Below, piece after piece: positions 52,825 through 62,196 of a stretch of 64,000 nt of DNA. The number at the start of each line of letters is the position of its first letter. Position 1 is the stretch's first letter. The DNA comes from UBA4421 sp002704225 (lineage in GTDB: Bacteria; Pseudomonadota; Gammaproteobacteria; Pseudomonadales; Azotimanducaceae). The stretch spans positions 25,283 to 89,282 of the forward strand of contig CACDWG010000010.1 in NCBI GenBank assembly GCA_902556425.1. Direction: 5' to 3'. Under the pieces are notes generated by a model. That model was not told where the DNA came from, did not search any database, and saw nothing but the letters and a program-made list of their open reading frames with translations. Made by a program: the position numbers and the translations under genes.

Positions 52825-53466
52825 TCAATCTTGTACTGATGGTGGAGGCTCAGCCATGGCCGTTAACCAAGTGCGAAGTATCCTGCTGATGCGTTGATCT
52901 AGCGCCTTGGGTGTGACGCCCACACGCCTGGCGTACGGCAGGCGAAAAATACGGTAGCCGCGTGTGAACGCGGACAGCGCAACTTGCAGCGCTTCAAGGT
53001 CATGATCGCGGTTAACTTCGCCATCGATCACATCCTGTCGCAACTGGCTAAGCCCACGCTCATACATGGGGATTGGGTCGACGTCTTTGTCACCATCCAT
53101 GACCAGCAACGCTCGCAGATCGCTGTCATTCGTTTTGGATTTACTTCCCTGCAGAAAGTTCGCAACGCGGCGCTGGACAAAGCGAGCAGGCTTTTGATTT
53201 CGTCTGAACGATTCAAAGATGGCATCGAACTGGCGATTGATCGCTGCTCGCAACAGGTCCTGTCTCGAGCCGAAGTAGTGGTAGATGTTGCCTCGGTTTA
53301 CACCAGCACCACTGGCCACCTCGCGCAGGTTAAGACCGGCCAGTACGCCTTTTTCGCGAATTATTTTGAGCGCCACATCAATGAGTTTCTGCTCCGTTTC
53401 AGCTCGGCTGCGCCGTTGTCTGCTAGGCTTCGATATGGGTCGCTCTGTTTCCGACGCCTCGCTCAT
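52825..53466 (-). CDS. TetR-family transcriptional regulator
   Basis: 213 residues when started at 53466 (MSEASETERPISKPSRQRRSRAETE), which has a GGAGA Shine-Dalgarno. The HTH reads ALKIIREKGVLAGLNLREVASGAGVNRGNIYHYFGSRQDLLRAAI. It is divergent from the DUF3604 gene, with a candidate operator between them. Confidence 0.88.
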   Translation of the reverse strand: MSEASETERPISKPSRQRRSRAETEQKLIDVALKIIREKGVLAGLNLREVASGAGVNRGNIYHYFGSRQDLLRAAINRQFDAIFESFRRNQKPARFVQRRVANFLQGSKSKTNDSDLRALLVMDGDKDVDPIPMYERGLSQLRQDVIDGEVNRDHDLEALQVALSAFTRGYRIFRLPYARRVGVTPKALDQRISRILRTWLTAMAEPPPSVQD

Positions 53467-53514
53467 CGTTCGATCTCTCCGCCTAATTGGTTTGCATCGG
53501 TCAATGCTAGTAAA

Positions 53515-53548
53515 TATCATAACGATAAATTAACTTAGCATTATGATA
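53515..53548. promoter_or_regulatory. Inverted repeat between TetR and DUF3604 genes
   Basis: TATCATAA (53515-53522) and TTATGATA (53541-53548) are perfect 8-bp arms with an 18-base spacer in an A+T-rich region between the divergent genes. It is a possible TetR operator and overlaps the likely promoters. Confidence 0.5.
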
Positions 53549-53580
53549 AATATAAACCAATATGTGAGAATAAAGTTGCG

Positions 53581-55518
53581 ATGAATTGGAAACGTTGGGC
53601 GGGCTTGGTAACCATTCTTTTAGTGGGCTTTGGTGCGCACCGAATCTGGCTCCTTTCAGAGGCGGCCCTTATGCCGTCTACTGAGGAAGAAATTGCTGCT
53701 GTAAGGGCGGTCAGTGCTGCACAGGATGAAGAGGCTTTCTTTCGCCCTGAAAATCAGCCTCTCGAGCCTCAACCCGCAAATCCACTGAACAACGTGTATT
53801 TCGGCGATCTTCACATCCACACCAACATCTCCAGTGATGCCTATCTTTTCGGTAACCGGTTGGATATGGATACAGCTTATCGATTCGCCAAAGGAGAAAC
53901 CGGCGCCACGTTGCGGACCGGTGAATACGTCGAGATCAGTAGGCCGCTCGACTTCGCGGCCTTGACCGATCATGCCGAGACGTTTGGACGACGTTCAGCA
54001 TGTGAAAGCCCGGACGCCAGCGATGCGGCTCGCGCCGCCTGCGATAAGCTGGAGGTGCCATCATTGATCGGTTTCCTGCAGCTCCGGCAAAGAGCTCAGG
54101 AACGCCCGCCGGTTCGGCCGATGGAGGTTTTCAACGATAACCCAAAGTTGGAACGATCCTATGCTGCCGCGACTTGGCAGCAGGTGCAGGATGCTGCGAA
54201 TCGTCACTATAAACCAGGGCACTTCACCACTTTTGCCGCCTACGAATACTCCCCAGCGATGCCAGACCGGGGTAAAAACCATCGCAACATTTTTTTTCGT
54301 GGTAACGATGTACCGAAATATGCGGTCTCTTCTTTTGATGCCGTCTCTGAGATTGAACTTTGGCAGCAGCTTGAAGCCACCTGCACGGCCGAGTGCCAGT
54401 TCCTGACGATTCCCCACAACTTGAATAAGACGTGGGGGCTGGCGTTTGCCGGTGAAACCATTGATGGGGCGGCTTACTCTGAGGAGGACTGGAGGCTTCG
54501 CGAGCGCAACGAACCGCTGGTGGAAATGTTTCAGATCAAGGGCAGTTCAGAGTGTTCGGTGATGTTCGGTGCCGGCGATGAAGAGTGTGGCTTTGAGCAG
54601 TTTCTGCTGCCGTGCGAAGAAGGCCAAGAGACCTCCTGTCTTCCTACGACATCCATGGCCCGCGACGGATTGCGGATCGGCCTGGAGTTGGAAGACCAGA
54701 TGGGTTTGAACCCGCTGGAATTCGGTATGGTCGGCTCCACGGATACACACAATTCGAATCCCGGCGATACGGAAGAATGGGACTACAGAGGTGCTACATC
54801 GTTCGCTTCTTCGCCGGCTGCCCGCCGTATGTCGCCAGACAATGTGACCGGCATTCGGAACAATAATCCGGGCGGCCTGGCCGCGGTTTGGGCTCCGGAG
54901 AACACGCGCGAAGCGCTGTTTGATGCCATGAAACGAAAAGAGGTCTACGCCACCAGCGGCACGCGTATCGTGCTGCGCATGTTCGCGGGCTTTGAGTTGC
55001 CGGCAGACATTGCTGAGACGGCTGATCTAACGGCTGCTTACGAACAAGGTACGCCGATGGGCGGAAGACTGAATGCGATCAGTGCGGGAGACAATGCCGT
55101 TTCGCTTTTCGTATGGGCCACGCAAGATCCCATCAGTGCCCCGCTTGCGAGAGTTCAGATTGTCAAAGGTTGGATCGAAAACGGTGAATCGCGGGAAGCC
55201 GTTTACGATGTAGCGTGTGGCGGTTCAGCCTTGAATTCAACGACAGCTACATGTGCTCCTAATGGCGCAACAGTCGATCTAACGGATTGTAGTTGGGACA
55301 CGACCGCAGGGGCATCAGACTTGAAAGTGCGATGGACGGACCCTGACTTTGACCCTGCCGAAGATGCTTTTTACTACGCTCGCGTGGTGCAGAACCCAAC
55401 GTGCCGATGGACAACCTATGACAGCCTGCGATTGGGGCTTACGCCTCTAGCGGATTCGCATGCCACGGTTACAGAGATGGCCTGGGGGTCTCCTGTTTGG
55501 GTAAAGACGAAGCCCTAG
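53581..55518 (+). CDS. DUF3604 domain protein (PHP-like)
   Basis: 645 residues. An N-terminal hydrophobic segment (LVTILLVGFGAHRIWLL) is a signal or anchor. YFGDLHIHTNISSDAYLFGNRLDMDTAYRFAKGE and FAALTDHAETFGRR place it in the DUF3604 family, whose His/Asp motifs look like the metal-binding site of PHP phosphoesterases. The chemistry of the family is not established. Likely regulated by the divergent TetR at 53466. Confidence 0.8.
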   Translation: MNWKRWAGLVTILLVGFGAHRIWLLSEAALMPSTEEEIAAVRAVSAAQDEEAFFRPENQPLEPQPANPLNNVYFGDLHIHTNISSDAYLFGNRLDMDTAYRFAKGETGATLRTGEYVEISRPLDFAALTDHAETFGRRSACESPDASDAARAACDKLEVPSLIGFLQLRQRAQERPPVRPMEVFNDNPKLERSYAAATWQQVQDAANRHYKPGHFTTFAAYEYSPAMPDRGKNHRNIFFRGNDVPKYAVSSFDAVSEIELWQQLEATCTAECQFLTIPHNLNKTWGLAFAGETIDGAAYSEEDWRLRERNEPLVEMFQIKGSSECSVMFGAGDEECGFEQFLLPCEEGQETSCLPTTSMARDGLRIGLELEDQMGLNPLEFGMVGSTDTHNSNPGDTEEWDYRGATSFASSPAARRMSPDNVTGIRNNNPGGLAAVWAPENTREALFDAMKRKEVYATSGTRIVLRMFAGFELPADIAETADLTAAYEQGTPMGGRLNAISAGDNAVSLFVWATQDPISAPLARVQIVKGWIENGESREAVYDVACGGSALNSTTATCAPNGATVDLTDCSWDTTAGASDLKVRWTDPDFDPAEDAFYYARVVQNPTCRWTTYDSLRLGLTPLADSHATVTEMAWGSPVWVKTKP

Positions 55519-55847
55519 ATGGTCAAAGAGACGCGATCACAGAAAGGTAGAAAACGGGCTGCCCGAACTTCCTGGACGGTAAACTCCCATCGCGACTGGT
55601 ATGAAATGGAGGTTGGATGCGAAAAGTCTGTATTCGATGGTCTTTGAAAACACCGTTGCGATAGACGGAGGAGCGACCAAAAATCGCGGTGAGTTGGCGC
55701 GCACTGTCATTCTCAGATAAATCCAGCCAGCACGTTTCTCTCTGCCCATGCCTATGGCGGGCCTTTCCGCCGTGTTCTCATCAGTGGTCGAGAGTTGCGC
55801 GGCACCGGAACAATACGTCGGTGCATAATGTGCTGCGCTCTCTCGTT
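55519..55847. other. Intergenic region without a gene
   Basis: No supported gene. Short overlapping frames on both strands have no family-like sequence or ribosome-binding sites. No clear terminator seen. Confidence 0.5.
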
Positions 55848-56267
55848 CTACCTTCTTACCCAGCGACTGGTGGCAGCAACATCCTCGATGGGATGGTCGC
55901 TTTCCTTCCAACCGCGAAAACCATCCGCAATATGCGCCACGTTGCGATATCCCATATTTTGAAGAGCGAGCGCCGCGTATACGGATCGCCCGCCGCCCGC
56001 GCAAAAAACAATGATCCTTTGATCTTCGCCGTCGAAAAAGTCCCGATAATAAGGACTGGCCGGATCAGCCCAAAATTCCAGCATACCTCTGGGCACATGT
56101 TTTGAGTTGGGTATGGTGCCTAGGTCAACGCGCTCTTGGAGTTCACGTAGATCAATCAGAAGTACCTTTTCGTTGGATTTTTGCTCTTGGATAAAGTCTG
56201 CCACCGAAAGATTTTCGATGGATTGGGTCAACGTCTTAATTTCATTGAATACATTTTTGATCGGCAT
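55848..56267 (-). CDS. Rhodanese-domain protein
   Basis: 139 residues, a single rhodanese domain. VLLIDLRELQERVDLGTIPNSKHVPRG is the typical DxRxxxE/GxIxGA region, and the active-site loop is VFCAGGGRSVYAA with a catalytic Cys. Started at 56267, with AGGTGA eight bases upstream. Single-domain rhodaneses transfer sulfane sulfur. No signal peptide. Confidence 0.88.
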   Translation of the reverse strand: MPIKNVFNEIKTLTQSIENLSVADFIQEQKSNEKVLLIDLRELQERVDLGTIPNSKHVPRGMLEFWADPASPYYRDFFDGEDQRIIVFCAGGGRSVYAALALQNMGYRNVAHIADGFRGWKESDHPIEDVAATSRWVRR

Positions 56268-56396
56268 AATGCGCTCACCTCTGGTGGTTAGGGCCATACG
56301 CTATGTTAGACCATGGGCCGATTGTTTTGGCGGCAACCGTCCACGCCGCCAGCCAGAGCAAGCAAAGAAGGAAGTCGAGTCGCTAAAGGCCTACCA

Positions 56397-57386
56397 CTAC
56401 TCCAGAAACGATAGGCAGCCAGTATCAGAAAGCACCTCTCGCAGGCCGGGTGCATTCGTGTTGGCCAACAGCCTCTTAAGCCTTGAATAACATCTCACCT
56501 GATACTTAAAGGTAGGCTGAGCGTAGCGCTGTCCTGCTAAATGCAGCGAAACTTCATCGTTCCCGGTGTCATACGCCTGTGCGTTCGCCTGCAAAAAAGG
56601 AAGGTAGTAGGTGGCACAAAAACGCAGCATGTCGCTCACGGCGGGTCGCATGTTGGCGATGCCATGCCATTCGCCCTGAATGCCGCTGCTGTCCTCTAAT
56701 CGTCTGACCCAGTCGTAGACGCTGGGCACAGTGGTACGCATGATCATCATGGGTGTGTGATCGCTGGCCAGTGTTTTCAGCTGGCCGAACAATCCGAAAT
56801 CTGCCAGGGAGGGCCGAGTGCCAAAGAGATACTCGTCACGAGTCGCGAAACGATCAAGAATGGCTAAAAGCTCATGAAAGCTCTGCTCAATAATGGGTTT
56901 GTTCTGTGGTGTGCAGCCTACCAAGGGCATTCGCGATACCTGACGATCACGAATGGCCCGCGCCGCATTCGCCAACGCCTCGCCCCTTAAACCTGGCGTA
57001 TTGTCGCTAATGATTTGACGGCTGCTGTACTCTTGGTCGATCTCAAGATCCCATCGGTAATGAAACATCATTTTCGTTACCCACTCGTCGGCCATGTCTT
57101 CGATAAGCAAGGACAGATACTCGATCGCCGGATCAGTCGGCTGGATCGAGCGCTCGCTATGCCTGTCTTCTAACATCATGGCTAAGGGTGTGGAGTCCAC
57201 ATGCAAACTGCCATCTTCTGGCAGGCGCAGAATCGGAATCACCGGTGGGCCATCGTGTTTGATCTGAGCGCGTATTGCCGGCGTAATTTGAATCCAGTCA
57301 AAGGGTAGGCGTCGGTAGTGCAAAATCGCTCGCATCTTCTGAGAGTAAGGCGATCCGCCGCCGCCGTATAATTTGTATCGGCTCAC
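56397..57386 (-). CDS. Glutathione S-transferase family protein
   Basis: 329 residues, longer than the usual ~210. The thioredoxin-like N-terminus is YKLYGGGGSPYSQKMRAILHYRRLPFDWI with the cis-Pro segment VIPILRLPEDG and a DSTP glutathione-binding site. A helical C-terminal domain follows (RDEYLFGTRPSLADFGLFGQLK). The extra length is between and after these. Probably transcribed with the neighbouring minus-strand genes. Confidence 0.82.
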   Translation of the reverse strand: MSRYKLYGGGGSPYSQKMRAILHYRRLPFDWIQITPAIRAQIKHDGPPVIPILRLPEDGSLHVDSTPLAMMLEDRHSERSIQPTDPAIEYLSLLIEDMADEWVTKMMFHYRWDLEIDQEYSSRQIISDNTPGLRGEALANAARAIRDRQVSRMPLVGCTPQNKPIIEQSFHELLAILDRFATRDEYLFGTRPSLADFGLFGQLKTLASDHTPMMIMRTTVPSVYDWVRRLEDSSGIQGEWHGIANMRPAVSDMLRFCATYYLPFLQANAQAYDTGNDEVSLHLAGQRYAQPTFKYQVRCYSRLKRLLANTNAPGLREVLSDTGCLSFLE

Positions 57387-57774
57387 TTTGTCGCTCCTCG
57401 TTTTGGTTATGATTTTATTGGTTCAGGTGGCCAGGGGGTCTTAGCTCTCAGCAGATAAGCAGACAGTAACTCCGACATCAACAGAAGAATCAGTACCAGC
57501 AGGGGCGGTGGGAAAGGTTACGCGTCGACGAAGTAGGGAGACTGCCGCTACGCGATACCGGATGTTCGGCGTTCGGGCAAGATGGCTGGGATTGGTGGGT
57601 ACAACGCATCAGGCGTGATCGGCGACGACGATGTGTAAGAGTAGGATGCCTTGGAGGGAGAATCACAGAGGGGGAGAGGGGATAGCGATTTACTGCACCT
57701 CCAAGGCTCCTTTACGGTACGTTCGAGATGATGAAAATTTGGTGTGCAGATCCGTGGTTTCCAGTCACATGAAA
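57387..57774. other. Intergenic region without a gene
   Basis: About 390 bases between the unknown gene at 57775 and the GST on the same strand. No credible coding frame or clear control site was seen. Confidence 0.5.
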
Positions 57775-58467
57775 TTAACGCGCGGGCCTCGGTTCAGGGT
57801 CCGTAGGCTGATCAGGTTCGCTGCGAAATGACACAATTTCACTCGCGTCGATCAGGCCTGAATCGAGTCCCACGCGGTAAAAGCTCGTCACGGAAAAGTC
57901 GCTTATCTCACGACTCGTGTGAGCGACGGTAAGACTGCCGCATACCTGCTTGCAAGCTACCTTGGTGACTTCCTGCAACAAGGCAAAGTCGCGATAGTAA
58001 GGTTGCAGCGCCGGCTTTCCTTCAACGGCGCGCCGCGCGTTTTTGTTTATCAGAGACTCATTCACTCGCTCTTCGATCGTGGTCAGAGCGCCAGGCATAT
58101 CCGCTTCCAGCACATTTGCGAGGGTGGAATAAGAGATTTCACAAATGTTTTTGTAACGATCCGCGTTCGGCGAGTGATAATCGGCAATATTGGCGTCAAG
58201 GACGATGAGGGCTCGGAAAACGCCAAGCCCATCAGCCACCAGGCGAGTAATGGCCGAGATGCCGCTTTCTTCAATTGGATCGCCTTGAGTAACGAGTAGC
58301 ACCGGCTTTGCCGGTGGATTCACCGACCAGCGCGCTGTGAGCTGCCTAACAATAACTGAGGCAACGGCCAGTGGGTCCCGCTTGTCGTACCCACTCATTC
58401 CCTCGACCACTAATGGGTGGTGGCGCTGTAGTTGTTGTAGAGCGCTTGGTTTTTGCATTTTGCTCAT
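57775..58467 (-). CDS. Protein of unknown function downstream of PhyH-like gene
   Basis: 230 residues, not recognised. Soluble alpha/beta pattern with VLLVTQGDPIEESGISAITRLVADGLGVFRALIVLDANIADYHSPNADRY as the most structured part and two close cysteines (VACKQVCG). No signal peptide or membrane segment; a proline-rich tail. It starts 47 bases after the phytanoyl-CoA-dioxygenase-like gene, so the two are probably co-expressed. Confidence 0.65.
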   Translation of the reverse strand: MSKMQKPSALQQLQRHHPLVVEGMSGYDKRDPLAVASVIVRQLTARWSVNPPAKPVLLVTQGDPIEESGISAITRLVADGLGVFRALIVLDANIADYHSPNADRYKNICEISYSTLANVLEADMPGALTTIEERVNESLINKNARRAVEGKPALQPYYRDFALLQEVTKVACKQVCGSLTVAHTSREISDFSVTSFYRVGLDSGLIDASEIVSFRSEPDQPTDPEPRPAR

Positions 58468-58514
58468 GAGACGTAGTCCATGGAAATGGCCTGCCCCTGT
58501 ATCCTCTGCGCAGC

Positions 58515-59756
58515 CTAGGGATTAATCTTTTTACCGCCAATGCCCACGGGCGCACTGCGTCCGCCCGCTCGAGCCTTGGTGACGACGTCGCGCAAGGTAA
58601 AGGGCGCATTGAGTTGCTCCGCGCTTGAGTTTGGACCGAGCTCGCCAACGCGAAGATAATCGCCTGCGTCTGCAGCAAAGCGAAAATCTACCGTCGCCCC
58701 AGTAGGCTCGTCGATCATTCCGCTGGCTCCAAAACCATGGCCCTCATTGGTTTGCGCAGCGTTTGTTGCCTGAAAGCCCATGCGTTGTAATAGCTTGGGA
58801 CTGGCGCGCTTCAGTACGTCCGGGCGTACAGACAGCATCCAGTTCTCTTGCTGACGGATGACCGGATGCTGCATGCCATTGAGCATCACGATGCGCGCCG
58901 TGTCGGTGTGATTGATGCCAGTGCTGTGCAGCAAACGGCCGTCTGTAATGACGACGGTGCCAGCTGACGCATCAAGATTGATCGTTGGTAATAGTTTACC
59001 GACGGGTTCTTGTGCCCGAACTGCGTCGGACAACACACGATGGCTACCGGGAATGATCAGTGTGCCGCCATTGGTTTGATCAATGTCAGTGATGATCGTC
59101 ATGACATTGACGGTAAGCGGGCTTCTGGAGTCTAGGGCAATGTCCTGATCCTGATGCAATGCCTGTGGCACGCCGCCCTTCAGAGAAATAGAAGCGATCA
59201 GGGAGTTGCTGATCCAGTTTTCCCCCAAGGCTTCGGTCACGATCTGCTCAACCAAGGCGCCGCCTTGTACCATTGCAGGGTGCTGTTCGAGCAGGGCTTC
59301 AAAGCACCGTCCTTTGTTGACGCAGCAGTTGATGTTTTGACCACTTGGCGTTTTTTGCGCAATGCCTGCCAGCCGCTCACCTTCGGCTTGCTCGATAATG
59401 CGCTGATGGAGAACAGCAACGTGTTCCGCCGACAGAGCGCCTTCGATTTTGCAGTACCCCCAGTTCAACATGTCGGCGCGGAGCCGTTCGATATCTTTCG
59501 TCGCAATGGGGAGGTCTTTGTCTTTCCAATAGGGATGCTCAGAGCCAATGGTGGTGTCGTAGTATGCGCCCGGCTCGAAATCCCACCGGCCCCATTCACT
59601 GCTGCGTTTGGGTGGTACGAAATGAATTTCTGGATTGGCGTCGAGCACCGACTGCATCGGGTCCTTTGCGGCCAGCTCCGTCCGATACATGTGTTGGTCA
59701 GCGGCGGATTTTTTCGCCACGTAAGTCGGGTCAAACTCTTCAGGTACGGTGCTCAT
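58515..59756 (-). CDS. Phytanoyl-CoA dioxygenase (PhyH) family protein
   Basis: 413 residues. Fe(II)/2-oxoglutarate dioxygenase with HxD in ALHQDQDIALDSRSP, the core segment MTIITDIDQTNGGTLIIPGSHR and a distal His in LLHSTGINHTD. PhyH-like enzymes hydroxylate hydrophobic substrates; this one's target is unknown. First gene of a minus-strand group with the unknown gene at 57775 and the GST. Confidence 0.85.
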   Translation of the reverse strand: MSTVPEEFDPTYVAKKSAADQHMYRTELAAKDPMQSVLDANPEIHFVPPKRSSEWGRWDFEPGAYYDTTIGSEHPYWKDKDLPIATKDIERLRADMLNWGYCKIEGALSAEHVAVLHQRIIEQAEGERLAGIAQKTPSGQNINCCVNKGRCFEALLEQHPAMVQGGALVEQIVTEALGENWISNSLIASISLKGGVPQALHQDQDIALDSRSPLTVNVMTIITDIDQTNGGTLIIPGSHRVLSDAVRAQEPVGKLLPTINLDASAGTVVITDGRLLHSTGINHTDTARIVMLNGMQHPVIRQQENWMLSVRPDVLKRASPKLLQRMGFQATNAAQTNEGHGFGASGMIDEPTGATVDFRFAADAGDYLRVGELGPNSSAEQLNAPFTLRDVVTKARAGGRSAPVGIGGKKINP

Positions 59757-60012
59757 AGTGCGGCGCTTCCTTGCGATGCTCTTCGTCTAGAGGCGCATAA
59801 GCTACGCGGAATCGCCTTGCGAATCGATAGCGTCGCCACTTTAGCCGCCGCCCATACCTGGCTCGACGATCCCCTAACGTGGGGGATGGGTTTTCGCTGG
59901 ACACTGTTTTAAAGCGCTCAGCGAGACCTTAACGTGCCGAAAGACTTGTGTGCTGGGAAGGTTGCAGGCTTAGGTGCAGAATATCGGGTCTTCCATTGCT
60001 TTGAGGTAGCCG

Positions 60013-60618
60013 ATGCAAATCGCTGGACTAAGAACTGCTCTAGGGGTCTTGCTGATTCTGGGGGCCAATGCTTTTGCAGAGCCTTCAGACTCAATGCCTG
60101 CTCGGTCGTTAACAGCGGCGGAATTGGTGGAACATCTGCGTTTGGACGGCCACATTGAGGGCGGTTTCTTTCGGCGCACCTACGCCTCAGATTACACTTT
60201 GCTGACGGCAGATGATCGTGAGCGTTTGTCCTTGTCATCGATTTTCTATCTGTTGGCAGCGGAGTCGCCTATCGGTCATTTTCATTTGAACCAATCCGAT
60301 ATTGTTCACTATTTCCACCTCGGCGATCCCATCACCTACTATTTGCTGCACCCGACTGGCAAGCTCGAAACGACGGTGATGGGCAGCGATGTGCGTAACG
60401 GCCAGGTGCTGCAATTGACCGTACCCGGAGGGGTATGGAAGGCCTCGGAAATCCCCGCGAATGGGTCACATGGCTTTGGGCTGATCAGTGAAGCGGTAAC
60501 CCCGGGATTCGAATACGATGATATGACCTTGGGCTATCGCGACTTGTTGATGGCACGTTTTCCCCAGCACGAGGCGCTGGTGAAACGGCTGAGTCATGCT
60601 CGGGCGCCCAATCCTTAG
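60013..60618 (+). CDS. Exported cupin of the DUF985 family
   Basis: 201 residues. Signal peptide MQIAGLRTALGVLLILGANAFAEP, cleaved near FAEP. The remainder has the DUF985 cupin motifs EGGFFRRTYAS, SSIFYLLAAESPIGHFHLNQSDIVHYFHLGDP and GSHGFGLISEAVTPGFEYDDMTLG. The substrate is unknown. A signal peptide on this usually cytoplasmic family is somewhat unusual. Confidence 0.82.
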   Translation: MQIAGLRTALGVLLILGANAFAEPSDSMPARSLTAAELVEHLRLDGHIEGGFFRRTYASDYTLLTADDRERLSLSSIFYLLAAESPIGHFHLNQSDIVHYFHLGDPITYYLLHPTGKLETTVMGSDVRNGQVLQLTVPGGVWKASEIPANGSHGFGLISEAVTPGFEYDDMTLGYRDLLMARFPQHEALVKRLSHARAPNP

Positions 60619-60732
60619 ACGATGACAAAATCCAGAGCAACGGAAGGTGTTCCGATTTAGACTTAGGCGCTAGCAAGGGCGGCAGACAGCTCTTATTCGC
60701 AGTAACGCACTATGCAAGACGAGGAGCGGTTC

Positions 60733-62049
60733 ATGCCGACGATGCAAACGACCCAGCGGTCACTTGACCAATATTTCGGTCTTACCGACCACGGTACGAC
60801 AGTATCTCGAGAGGCACTCGCTGGTTTAACGACGTTTTTGGCCATGGCCTACATCACCGTCGTGAATCCGCTGATTCTTTCGGATGCAGGCATGGATTTC
60901 GGCGCGGTCTTCGTTGCGACCTGCTGTGCCGCAGCGTTTGGCTCTCTCGTCATGGGCATCATGGCGAATTACCCCATCGGCATGGCACCGGGTATGGGCC
61001 AGAACGCTTTCTTTACTTACGCGGTCGTGGTCGGTTCGGGTCAGCCTTGGCAGGCAGCGCTGGGAGCGGTTTTCATCTCTGGCATCTTGTTTGTGATCAT
61101 CAGTTTGCTGCCAATTCGGGCGTGGCTGATCAATTCCATCCCGCGCAACCTGAAGCTTGGGATGGCTGCTGGCATCGGCTTTTTCTTGGCCTTCATTGCG
61201 ATGAAAAATGCCGGTATCGTCGTCCAAAATCCAGCCACCTTGGTCAGCTTGGGTGACCTTATCGCCTTCGCGCCGATCATGGCCTTGGTGGGTTTTTTTG
61301 CGATCACTGCTTTGACGGCGAGTGGTAATCGCAGTGCGGTGATTATTGGCATGCTGCTGGTGTCGCTGATCGGTTGGTTCAGCGGCCAAGCGGAATTTGT
61401 TGGTGTTGTTGCCGCGCCGCCCTCTGCTGCGCCGGTATTTATGCAGCTCGATATTGCGGCCGCCCTCGATATTTCCATGCTCAGCGTCATCCTGACCTTG
61501 TTGCTCGTTGATGTCTTTGATACCGCTGGCACCTTGGTAGCGGTGGCGACTCGGGCTGACTTGGTGGACAAAGACGGCAACCTGCCGCGTTTGGGTAAGG
61601 CGCTGTTGGCGGACTCTGGAGCAACGGCCGTTGGCGCATTGCTCGGCACATCGTCCACCACCAGCTTTATCGAAAGCGCGGCGGGTGTGGAAAGTGGTGG
61701 CCGTACGGGACTGACCGCGGTCGTTGTCGGTCTGCTCTTTTTGGTTTGTCTGCTGTTGGCGCCATTGGCCCAAAGCATTCCGGGTTACGCGGCTGCCGCA
61801 GCCCTGCTGTTTGTCTCAGCTTCCATGGCACAAAGCCTGGTGGGCATCGATTGGCCAGACGTAACAGAATCTACCCCAGCGCTACTGACCGCTATCATGA
61901 TGCCTCTGAGCTTTTCGGTAGCGAACGGCATCGGTATTGGCTTTATCAGCTATGTGTCGATCAAACTGCTCGCTCGGCGGCACAATGAGGTACCGGCAGC
62001 GGTCTACGTGATCGCCGTGATCTTCGCGGGTAAGTTCGCCTTTCTCTAG
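60733..62049 (+). CDS. AzgA-type purine (adenine/guanine/hypoxanthine) permease
   Basis: About 438 residues with 12 or more membrane segments and the AzgA signatures TFLAMAYITVVNPLILSDAGM, MGIMANYPIGMAPGMGQNAFFTYAVV, VDVFDTAGTLVAVATRADL, GTSSTTSFIESAAGVESGGRTGLTA. The start at 60733 (MPTMQTTQRSLDQYFGL) follows an AGGAG by six bases and is preferred to the ATG seven codons upstream. It takes up purine bases with protons. Confidence 0.9.
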   Translation: MPTMQTTQRSLDQYFGLTDHGTTVSREALAGLTTFLAMAYITVVNPLILSDAGMDFGAVFVATCCAAAFGSLVMGIMANYPIGMAPGMGQNAFFTYAVVVGSGQPWQAALGAVFISGILFVIISLLPIRAWLINSIPRNLKLGMAAGIGFFLAFIAMKNAGIVVQNPATLVSLGDLIAFAPIMALVGFFAITALTASGNRSAVIIGMLLVSLIGWFSGQAEFVGVVAAPPSAAPVFMQLDIAAALDISMLSVILTLLLVDVFDTAGTLVAVATRADLVDKDGNLPRLGKALLADSGATAVGALLGTSSTTSFIESAAGVESGGRTGLTAVVVGLLFLVCLLLAPLAQSIPGYAAAAALLFVSASMAQSLVGIDWPDVTESTPALLTAIMMPLSFSVANGIGIGFISYVSIKLLARRHNEVPAAVYVIAVIFAGKFAFL

Positions 62050-62066
62050 ACGGCGCAAGGCTTCGC

Positions 62067-62126
62067 TCACTCATGGGAGTGATCCTAAGCAAGGAAGAAA
62101 GAGAGAAGTGTCAGGCTTGGGAGCCT
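62067..62126. terminator. Two small hairpins between convergent genes
   Basis: TCACTC-ATGG-GAGTGA (62067-62082) and AGGCT-TGGG-AGCCT (62113-62126) lie between the permease (+) and the TonB receptor (-). Neither has a strong T-run, so termination is plausible but not certain. Confidence 0.35.
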
Positions 62127-62196
62127 CAAGAAGAGGGGGAGAAGCGTCCGAGCCGCAGCGGGCCCGAACGTTCTTTTCATTGCGGCCAAGCGGTCC

